From Notospermus geniculatus (Eukaryota; Nemertea; Pilidiophora; Heteronemertea; Lineidae), in contig NMRB01001045.1 of the NCBI GenBank assembly GCA_002633025.1, positions 1 through 64,000 on the forward strand: a stretch of DNA of 64,000 bases, given 5' to 3'. The notes under the pieces were generated by a model. The model did not search any database. It saw only the letters and a program-made list of their open reading frames with translations, and was not told the DNA's origin. This document shows, one piece after another, positions 41,601-50,624 of the stretch (position 1 is its first letter; each line of letters opens with the position of its first letter). A program made the position numbers and the translations under genes.

Positions 41601-44600
41601 GATAAGTGAATTTCATGGTGGTGTAGTTTTTTTCCGTCAATGTGGTGCATGCTGTACATTTGAATTTTGAATCAAGTGTTCTCCTAAGAGATGATGGGTG
41701 ATATGAATAAAAGCTTGCAATGCTTTTACTTCAGATTTGTACAGCATAGCGTAGTGCATTTGCATTGCAAAATCTAAGTAAAAGCATTTACTATCGGTAG
41801 TCTTTATTCATATGACCCGATATTTTCAATTTGACAGGCCATTGATGTAATATGTACAGTGGAACCCCTCTTAGCGGACACCTCTGCCAGGAGGACACCT
41901 CTCTATTAAGGACAGCATTTGTCAGTCCCGAAGGTGTCCTTAGAGAGGTTCCACTGTAATCTCTGGCGATGCTGTCAGTTTTCATGTTTGCATTGCTAGT
42001 ATGGCACCATGCATTTACTTGGCGTTATCATATTTCTTGTACCGATGTGACAGGAAAGAATGTCCCTAGAAAAAAACTGTCCTAGGAGCAAAAGATCCTG
42101 ATGTTACATCTCTGGCAATAGGAGCAGTCAGCTGCACATATTGCCAAAAGATGGCAGCAAAGTTCTCGCGGACCAATACACAGGAAAATCCATGTGTTTG
42201 GTGCTCGATCAAGAATGAATGGGTCCACTATATGCATTGAATTGGGCCGTAGTGACACCTATTGGTCAACTCACTGACAGCTCCTATTGGTTTCTATCCG
42301 TCATTGAACAATAGAAGCGGACACTTTTACAGGCGATCCTCTTTACTGTTACACCGACCGGTATATCACCTTTACACCTTATCATTTTCAGGCGTGACAT
42401 AGCAAATTTACTTGGCTATGACAGCTATGCACAGATGTCAATGGAGACCAAGATGGCTGGAAATATTGAGAATGTGCTCAACATGATTGAGAGGTTAGTG
42501 TAGACTACATGTGCATCATAAAGGAATCAACCATAAAGGTTTAACTGCGAACGATGAGCTTACTGAGGGATACACTTCCTGTGTTGCCACCAGATGTCTC
42601 TCACTGCCTGAATTTTGGCTTTACGTAATAGGCACGAGCTTCAACTTTTTTTGTGGTGAAGAGGTACATGAACCTGCCAACATGATGCTTTGAATTCCCT
42701 TTCTGACGATAACTGAGCTATTTTCAGCACAATTAGTGTTCCAAGTACAAATGTACGTCAGCCTATTCAAATGTACACCGATGACCCTGAAAACACATCG
42801 TTCGTGGGGTTCTCATTACAGTAATTCAGGCCTTTTGTATCATAAGATCAACTAGTCGGAATTCAACAAAATTTGCAGTGAATGTGCAGAAGGGTCTTGC
42901 CTATCACATGGAAACGTCAGAATGCAAATCCGTTGGGTTTTAAAGGGATATTGTCCACATTTATAAAATGCTAAATTTGTCAGTTGAACCTTTATGGTTG
43001 ATTCCTTTATGACTACATGTATGTCTCATCTCATTGATGGAATACATTTTTTATGTAAATCCACAAAATCAGCCCTAATGCTACCAGTAGTTTGGGACTC
43101 AACACTATTCTTGTTTACGTCACCTATGCCTCTTCCATCAGCAAAGCCTTCGGACTTAAAATACTTCATGAACTATTTTCAGTCTGAAGAGAGTGTTCAA
43201 ACCATCTGCTGAAGAAGAGCTTGCAACATTACAAGAGTTTGCCCAATCAGAGGGTTTCACTGGTGTGCTTGCATTATGGGACATCCCATACTGGGCGCGG
43301 CGCCAGCGCCAACATCTTTATGGGTAAGTCAATTGCAGGACCTATGGTTATGGTGCTATGAGCAACAGATAGTACCTGCCAGTATTGTCATATGGGATTA
43401 GCAAGATGAATAACAATGGACTTTCATGAAAATACACGGACTGTCAGAGTTGCATTCATTCTTTGCTGTACATGTATAACCATACTGCCAAAACATGTTC
43501 AGTGGAACCTCTCTATTAAGGACACTTCTGGGAGTACTGACAAATGCTGTCCTTAATTGAGAGGTGTCCTGATTACAGAGGTCAAAATGAATAGAAATGG
43601 TCAATTTGGGACTGAACTTTGGTGTCCTTAATAGAGAGGTGTCCTCCTGGCAGAGGTGTCTGCTAAGGGAGGTTCCACTGTACTAGTAAAATACCTTCCT
43701 GTAGGTTTTCCTTTTCGAATGAAGCTAAATAACAAAAACACTCCACGACTGCATGTCCTGATGTTGATTTCATGATGCACATTTCAGATTTGATGAAAAT
43801 GAGGTGCGCGAGTATTTCTCCCTGTCCGGTGTCCTCTCAGGATTATCAACCATCTGTGATAAATTGTTCGGTATCAAAATCAAAGTAAGTTACATGTACC
43901 GGTATATTCAATACACTCCTCTTTTCAAAGAGAATCAGTCATGCCAGCCAAAGTGTCAGAATACACAATTGATCGCCGCCATCTTGGATACATTAGTGCT
44001 TACTAAATTATATGGAATATATTCCATAAAAATGCATTATCGCATGACTGCCATGGCTTCACTCTTCTTTGATACCATTTAGCAAGCGGTCATCTGCAGA
44101 TTTAGGCCTGTCTGTGGTTACAATTCACTAAAATACAGAAATTTGTAATTTTGAAATAGTGAATTTTGCGGGCCGCAGAATTATTTCTCCCTCATCACTT
44201 TTTATTGGCGTGACCATTCCCTTTAACTGTGCACTACCTTTAGATACAAAAGTAGTCATGAGAGGGAGTAACAATTTCTACAAAGATTACAAATTGTGAA
44301 GTTTGTTATTGACAACAAGTTTGTTAACTTGGGCCGTATGCTTGAGTCGGACTTTAGCCTAAAGTGTAGCTGAAGTTAGACTTTCTCTTTGCTTGAAGCA
44401 TTGAGAAAAGTCAGACTTATGAAAGTCTGGCTGAAGTCCGACCCGAGCATACGGCCCCAAGACTCATCTTGACCAGGTCTGTCATGAAGTGACAGGATAG
44501 TAATGTATGCATTTTGTTTCAGGACTACACAAACGAAGTTGATGTATGGCATCAGGATGTCAAATTCTGTAGAATATTCAACAATGAAGGTAAATAGAAT

Positions 44601-47600
44601 CGTCAACTGGCATCGTGACGTCACTTGTTAGGTGAACCTGTGGCATTTTGCCTCATGACATGCTGTCCTATATCAGAAAAGTACTGTAAAGCAGGAAAAT
44701 TTCGCGTGCAGGAAATTTTCGCGAATTTCGCGAGAGTGTGTGAGTTGCGAAAATTTCCTGTCGCTAATATAAATACACGCAAGAGATAGATATGGTCCGT
44801 GAAAAAAAAACTGAAAAAATGGCAGAGACTCGCGAAAATATCCTGCCGCGAATACATCTATAATTCTTGATTCGCGAACATTTCCAGCCGCGAAATTATC
44901 TTGCTTTACAGTAGTTAAAACATTTCTGTGTTAATTTTTGCGGTATTTTCAAAGTGTTAAGAGAATGCAGACAGAAGTTTCATATCATGTGAAGGTCCCC
45001 AAAATGCTTGCCTGATGCATACTTCAGACAATCAAGACCTAGTTTTCAGCACACATTGAAAAACTGCAGGCAGAGCTCTAATGTATTCAGATAGAGTAAA
45101 GTGCTTTTCAAAATGTCCAGTCATTTTTGCACTCATTCTACCTTGTAATGGAACCTTACCACAAACCACAAATTGGCCACTTACCTGTGCATGTCGATTA
45201 ACGGTTGACCGACTTCTAATAGGACCTTGTTCAGGTCTATACTCTGATTCAAGATAATCATGCAATCATGCACATGTAATTGGCCCATTTGTGGTTTGTG
45301 GTTAGGTTCCATTGCAAGGTAAAATGACTGCAAAAATGATTGGACATTCTGAAAAGCACTTTAAAGTACATTTTACACCACATGAACGTCAGCAAACATA
45401 AGCACTTTCTGCATAAGCACTTTCTGAATTGAATACAGTGTGGCTTTAATCAAAATATTTTCTTCTGAAAAATGTTGAAAATTGAAAAGAGGACAGCAGG
45501 TCCATCTAACTGGAATACTATGTCATAATGCCTGAACCATCTTCTTTTCAGGAGAACAACTCTCAGCATTCTATCTGGACCTATTCTCTCGTCCATCAGA
45601 CAAGATAGCAGGAGCTTGGATGGAGAGTGGGAGAGGTAGGCTATTGTTATGCCTGCATATTGCCGTATGAGTTTTTCCATGCCAGTCATCTTGACACTGA
45701 CCCTTCGGATGGAAAAAGCTGATGAAAAATTTTTATCCAATCATAAAAAAGAGTTGTCCAAGTTGAGGCCAGTTGAATATGTACCGGTATTAGTGTGTTC
45801 AAATTCTGGAACCTGTGCATTCTTGATGGCCAAAATCTCTCGGTGACAGGTGGTCACAATAATGCTTTCCTGTATTCCATTTTCACTGTGTTTTTCAGAT
45901 CCATTTTCATTGTGTTTTTCAGATCGTTCTGAACTAGTGGGCACCACTCCTTTTTCATATCTCAATCTCAACCTCCCAGTACCACTGCCTGGACAGGAGG
46001 CCCGACTCACCTTCAAGGATGTAGAGACATTATTCCATGAGGTATGTACCAAAGATTTGATTTGTCATGATTTTTTGTAGCGGAATGCTTGACACAAATT
46101 CCAGTGGTTACATGTTGTCACATATGTGACCATCTCTGAGAACACCACACGGTTAAAGCCGCACAGTATAGACAACTAAATCACTTCCAGTTCGGCTGAA
46201 TTTTAGTGCAACCTCGTTTACAGGTGTGCGTAATGTATAGAACCATAGAACCACACGTTATAGCATTATCCTGTATCGAGGTTCGGGGAATCCCCTTGGG
46301 GAATCACCAGTGCTGCGTGTAGTCTTGCGCAGCCAGCTGTTTCGTTCCACAGTACTGCAATACGGATTCCCAGATTCGAAACAGCGCCGTGGGTGACCGA
46401 GACTATGCTCGCCGATTATAACCCATCTGTCTATACTGTGCAGCTTTAATAGGTTACGTTGAGAGTGTCATTACAATGAAAAAACACCGATCTGTTGGTG
46501 GCAAATAAACCCTTATCGATAGTGCAACAAAGATCAGGGCTGATCAAGGCCTATATCACTCCCCAGCGACTTTGACCAGGTTTTCTCAGAGATGGTCACA
46601 TGTGACCCGATCTAGCAAAAGTAGGCACAAGTCGCAACCGAGGAAAGGGTTAACGGCCTTACAACACAATAGCTTAAATGTACGTCTCTGCGGGTTGACA
46701 ATATTAGTGACCAGGGCCCGGTTGCACGAAACTCACAACAGCGCTATCTTGGTGTTAGCGCTAACTTGATGTTAAATGACGTAAAAGAACAATGGATTTT
46801 TACGTCATCTAACATGAAGATAGCGCTAACACCAAGATAGCGCTGTCGTGAGTTTCGTGCAACCGGGCCCTGCAGTGGTAATACAGTTGAGTAAACTGAT
46901 TACCCAGGGGCGGATCCAGAATCATGGGAAAGAGGGGGCACAGCCAGCGCACATCGTGGAAAACCTCGGTCAAATTTTAACATCTTTTCAAAATTTCGAA
47001 ATTTCCCGGTCAATTTTAAAGATTTTCCACAAAATAGAGGGGACACGGGCCGGGTGTGCCCCCCCCCCTGGATCCGCGCCTGTTACCAGTGATGATCATC
47101 TGTGACTTGTGCCTAATTTTGCTAGATCGGGTCACATATAGACCATGTGCACGTGACGTCATCATTGACGTCATAATTCGCACGTCAGCCATTTTGGACG
47201 GCATCTGACGCTACGAATGCGTTGGACGTGCCGTCAAAAATGGCGGCATCTCGACGTCGCGGTGACGTCATAATCGTTGCTGCACGTCCTCTATAGGACC
47301 TGTGTTTCTCGCTACAGCAGTCGCGATGAGATTTGGATTTATAGATGTGAAGGGATTGATCACAGTATCGGTGCTCTCCTAAAAAAGTTGGTTGCACATC
47401 ATGAGCAACATTCATATTCCATGCCCGACAAACTCCTGATTTAAAGGGACCCTGCAGGCAGCCTCCTAGGCATTCTGATGTGCTCATCACACCAAACGGT
47501 CGGCATGAGAATCTAACTCTGACATATATGTATTGCAATTGAAATGCACTAAACATCGACATTTAAGCCCATATATCCGTAGTTGTCAGTTGCTAGTGCC

Positions 47601-49178
47601 ACCTGTGATGATGTGACCACACTGATATGAGCCTAATTGCTAGCTGTCCCTTTAATCCTTTGTGCACCTGTCTTTAACTCTGTGACTGTAAAGGTGTCCC
47701 CTTGGTGAACCTTGCATCATTGAAGATAATTTTATCGTGTTTTTCTTTCAGTTTGGCCACGGCCTTCAGCAAATGCTGACAACTGTCCCATACAGTGAAT
47801 TATCTGGTCAGAAAAACATCGAATGGGACGCACTCCAGATCTGTGCCACTTTCATGGTGAATCTTTTACGACAACCTGAGATTATCAAGAAATTGAGCTG
47901 CCATTCACAAACAGGAGAGCCTATCCCGGAGGGATTGATATCAACAGTTTACAAATGTAAGATACTACAGTGGAACCTCTCTATTCCTCTGCAAGTGCAA
48001 ACTTGGTATACATGTATCACTGGTTGACTGCAACGAAGACAAAAACTTCGGTCGCATTTTCCCCAAATGACACTTGTCTCCGTGAGTGCATGTACCGGTA
48101 GGCCTATGTTTCGTATTTGCTTTTTGGTGGCCAAGAGTGAAACCCAGGTGGGCACATGGTTCCTTGACTTTCTCATTCTACTCCACCTGACTGATTGTAC
48201 ATGTACGTGTATTAACATGAGCATCAAAAGGGGCTGTTCATTTTCGTCACATGAGGAATCTGAGTTGTGATCCTTGAGAAAACGGAAAAAGCTATGCACT
48301 TGCAAATTACAGGGATTATGTGTTGTGCTGTACACAATAATTGCTGCAATTTGCAGCTTCATTGCTTTCTCCATTTTCTCAAGGATCACAACTCAGATTC
48401 TTCAATTGACGAATATGAACAGCCCCTTTTGAACGTGGTGAAGCACAGTCCTATTTGCGAATGAAGAAACCCCACCCTTAAAGTGACATTTCTTCACACT
48501 TTCAGCTCGTGACCACATGTCTGCTTACAACATGATGAAGCAGCTGTATATCAGTGCATTTGACATGGAGCTGTATATCAGCCCTGACCATTGGCACGAG
48601 ATCATGACCCGTACGTGGCCAGAATACATGCCGCTACCGCTCAGTGATGAAGACAACCATCCGTGCTCACTCACGCATATCTTCTCCGATCAGTACCCCG
48701 CTGCTTACTACTCATTCAAGTGGTCCGAGATGATCGCTGCCGACATTATGGATGAATTCAAAGAAGCTGGATTTGAAAATGAGGCAAAAGTAGCAGAAAA
48801 AGGAAAACGGTGAGTCTTGAATTACGTGTGCATATGAACTCTGCATTTAAATCAAGTTATATGTATTTGCAAGAATATACTTTATCCTCACCTCTAGTGC
48901 CAGCCTGAAGACGACCCCGGTTGGGGTCGAAAATTTGCTAAGATTCTGGAAATTGACTTCCTGTTTATCATCATTTTGTATGTCAATTTTTGTGCTTTCT
49001 CTTTCTTTGAATTAAAAACGAACATTTTACTACTGTTTTCAGATTCTTCGATTCCTTCCTTACACTTGGCGGTGGTCTTCCAGCAAGCGAAGTATTCCGA
49101 AAGTTCAAAGGTCGTGATCCGAGTCTTGATGGACTTATCAAACAGTTTGGCAAGTCAGTAAATGGGAATGGCAAATAA
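38657..49178 (+). CDS. M3-family oligopeptidase (oligopeptidase A-like), possibly inactive
   Basis: Fourteen exons: 38657-38987, 39245-39384, 39740-39969, 40488-40592, 41200-41388, 42392-42493, 43183-43323, 43788-43884, 44523-44589, 45552-45635, 45923-46041, 47752-47956, 48506-48809, 49043-49178. All introns are GT-AG, phases agree and the sum is 2250 nt (749 aa). An in-frame TAG at 38627 supports the first ATG. Similarity to bacterial OpdA and plant oligopeptidase A is clear: ETKMAGNIENVLNMIE, RQRQHLYG, DVWHQDVKF, FYLDLFSRP and the metal motif HEFGHG (His534, Glu535, His538). M3 enzymes degrade short peptides, including cleaved targeting peptides in organelles. Odd points: the expected zinc-ligand Glu is Gln564, PSQxMENW is changed to CATFMVNL, and the Gly-Gly loop after His661 reads SDQY with Phe674 for a conserved Tyr. 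No clear targeting peptide is seen, so a cytosolic location is likeliest. Confidence 0.93.
40318..40392 (-). mobile_element. tRNA-like SINE head
   Basis: On the minus strand TAGTCTAGTGGTTATCATGG contains an A box and GGTTTGAATCC a B box at tRNA spacing. The acceptor stem does not close well and the unit sits in an intron of the M3 gene, so I read it as a SINE or tRNA pseudogene. Confidence 0.6.
41465..41815. mobile_element. Two related palindromic MITEs in intron 5 of the M3 gene
   Basis: Units 41465-41580 and 41700-41815 each have aaatgcttttact-like left arms and agtaaaagcatttgct-like right arms, flanked by attcat. They are about 110 bp each. Confidence 0.8.
41857..41962. mobile_element. 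MITE with tacagtggaacc ends, TA-flanked
   Basis: The ends tacagtggaacccctcttag and gagaggttccactgta are inverted and flanked by TA. CAGTGGAACC-type termini with TA targets resemble pogo/Tigger-like Tc1-mariner elements. A longer relative lies at 43498-43684, and a truncated end at 47967-47990 directly follows the exon 12 donor. Confidence 0.8.
42110..42290. repeat. Dispersed repeat, copy 2 of 2
   Basis: Reverse complement of 33625-33810, within M3 intron 5. Confidence 0.75.
43498..43684. mobile_element. MITE with agtggaacctc ends
   Basis: The same family as 41857-41962: agtggaacctctctattaag at the left and gggaggttccactgtac at the right, with internal gtccttaatagagaggtgtc words. It lies in intron 7 of the M3 gene. 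Confidence 0.8.
44331..44461. mobile_element. Palindromic MITE
   Basis: The left end cttgggccgtatgcttgagt and right end cgagcatacggccccaag are inverted, with gaagttagactttctc-type inner arms. Confidence 0.8.
44683..44916. mobile_element. TA-flanked MITE with tactgtaaagcaggaaaatt ends
   Basis: The left end tactgtaaagcaggaaaatt and right end attatcttgctttacagta are inverted and TA-flanked, with several tcgcgaa words inside. This resembles a Tc1/mariner-derived MITE. Confidence 0.8.
45096..45366. mobile_element. Foldback MITE with about 90-bp arms
   Basis: The left agtgcttttcaaaatgtcca through ccacaaaccacaaattggcc and the right inverted ggcccatttgtggtttgtgg through ttctgaaaagcact form arms around about 80 bp. 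Confidence 0.85.
45877..45924 (+). repeat. 24-bp tandem duplication carrying two splice acceptors
   Basis: The unit ccattttcaytgtgtttttc plus agat occurs twice, differing at one base. Each copy contains a complete tttttcag acceptor, at 45891-45898 and 45915-45922. The downstream acceptor joins exon 11 to the frame of exon 10. The upstream one would add 8 in-frame codons without a stop. Confidence 0.9.
46706..46871. mobile_element. Palindromic MITE ending in cagggcccggttgcacgaaa
   Basis: The arms cagggcccggttgcacgaaa, ctcacaacagcgctatcttg and ggtgttagcgcta are inverted at 46812-46871. Arms of about 60 bp surround a 45-bp centre. Confidence 0.88.
46909..47085. mobile_element. hAT-like MITE with caggggcggatccag ends
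   Basis: The left end ccaggggcggatccaga and right end ccctggatccgcgcctg are inverted. Inner arms gtggaaaacctcggtcaaat and attttccacaaaatag also pair in part. Termini of the CAGGGGCGGATCCAG type are typical of hAT elements. Confidence 0.75.
47445..47651. mobile_element. TTAA-flanked short element
   Basis: TTAA at 47441-47444 and 47652-47655 flank ends agggac and gtccct. It lies in M3 intron 11 and shares the TTAA-AGGGA signature with 20657 and 29426, but only six terminal bases are inverted. Confidence 0.55.
48222..48430. mobile_element. 205-bp palindromic MITE, copy 2 of 2
   Basis: Same element as 36833-37039, ends aaaaggggctgttcattttc and gaatatgaacagcccctttt, in intron 12 of the M3 gene. 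Confidence 0.9.
48900..48985. repeat. GACCCC/GGGGTC hairpin repeat unit
   Basis: The words cagcctgaagacgacccc, ggttggggtcgaaaatttgc and agattctggaaattgact belong to the family described at 7158. It lies in the last intron of the M3 gene. Confidence 0.75.
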
Positions 49179-49179
49179 C

Positions 49180-49600
49180 CACCTGATGACTTCACCATTC
49201 AAGAGAAGAGATATATATGGTCTTCGGGTGTAACCATCAGATGACTTCACCATGCAAGAGAAGAGATATATGGTCTTCGGGTGTAACCATCAGATGACTT
49301 CACCATTCAAGAGAAGAAAGATGTGGTCTTCGGGTGTAGTAACCATCAGATGACTTCACCATTCAAGAGAAGAGAGATGTGGTCTTCGGGTGTAACCATC
49401 AGATGACTTCACCATTCAAGAGAAGAGAGATGTGGTGTTCGGGTGTAACTATCAGACGACTTCACCATTCAAGAGAAGAGATATTGTGGTCTTCGGGTGT
49501 AACCATCAGATGACTTCACCATTCAAGACAGATGTGGTCTTCGGGTGTAACCATCTGATGACTTCACCATGCAAGAGAAGAGATATATGGTCTTAGGGTG
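49180..49600. repeat. About 55-bp tandem repeat, eight copies, in the M3 3'UTR
   Basis: Units containing tgatgacttcaccattcaag, agaagagat and ggtcttcgggtgtaaccat repeat from within a few bases of the stop codon to about 49600, with small length differences between units. It would be transcribed as the start of the 3'UTR. Confidence 0.92.
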
Positions 49601-49817
49601 CTCAATTGTGGACTTTTGGTATGTGTTTTGCGGTGTGAAGAAGTGGAAGTTCATGCTAGGAACCAGTTGGAGTCTGCTGTTATCGTGGTTATGATTCATG
49701 TACATGCACATGTACATGTACTTTAGACAAACCCGAAATTTGCATTCCTTGCACACATCATCTTGTCAAGTTCTGTAATGGGTTGAAGTCAACATGATAT
49801 TGACACAGACATAAGCT

Positions 49818-49970
49818 GTAGTTGCACCTATCGAAAACCCTGTGTCAAACACGGGTTTCTTGCGCGTACACCTATTGCGAGCTCGCCGCCATGCAATTGC
49901 AATGTATTGAAAAGCCCGGGGAAGACACGGGTCTAAAAAACCCGGGGATTTCGGATAGGTGGAAGTACTG
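49818..49970. mobile_element. Palindromic MITE with acacgggt/acccggg arms
   Basis: The left cacctatcgaaaaccctgtg plus aaacacgggttt and right acacgggtctaaaaaacccg plus ttcggataggtg are inverted. It is a relative of the elements at 34000 and 8780. Confidence 0.75.
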
Positions 49971-50262
49971 CTAGTATTCTGACTTAATTCTGACATAATT
50001 CTGACAATGCTGTGAGGTCGAGTTCACAGCATGTTCCCAAAAAGAGACTGATTGTGCAAAAACGCCCAGTTAACTGCAGATCAAGTTAAAACTTGTCAAC
50101 TTGGGATTGTCAACTGGGGGGGGGGGGGGGGCAGACAGCAAGACAAAAAATTAAATGTTCTGACATCAGCCACCGGAGTAGGTGATGTTAGCTGAAAAAA
50201 ATAAGATAACTTGTTATTGACTGAACATTTACTTTGTAAATAATTGTATAAATTTTGAAGAA

Positions 50263-50268
50263 AATAAA
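50263..50268 (+). terminator. Candidate polyadenylation signal of the M3 gene
   Basis: AATAAA lies about 1.1 kb after the M3 stop codon and 198 bp before the DPH7 signal on the opposite strand. It is the first plus-strand AATAAA that I noticed after the stop. Confidence 0.45.
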
Positions 50269-50465
50269 GGAATCTGACATAAAGTCTTAAAGTTTCTGGA
50301 TTCTGTTGAATTTCATTTTGAATTGCCTCAATGTGCTGCTCAGGTTGCCAGTCATGCAGAGTGTGAGTAATTACTCTCAGTACGGTAGTTACCGTCATCC
50401 ATGCTTCCACCTGATAACAATGACCAAATGCACAACAGACACTAAATGATTGACCAGACAAATGT

Positions 50466-50471
50466 TTTATT
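50466..50471 (-). terminator. Candidate polyadenylation signal of DPH7
   Basis: On the minus strand AATAAA occurs 154 bp after the DPH7 stop codon. With the M3 signal at 50263 this leaves the two convergent transcripts adjacent but barely overlapping. Confidence 0.55.
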
Positions 50472-50624
50472 ATTATAAGAAACTACGTAAATGTGGTACA
50501 AGTTGCAGCACCTTTTTTGGTACACAGAGAAATAAGCCACCTCATGATGTTGGCTCTAAAAATGCTCAATGGAAAGAAAATTAATTTCCACCTATGTTCT
50601 ACATTGTATTTCACAATAACACCA

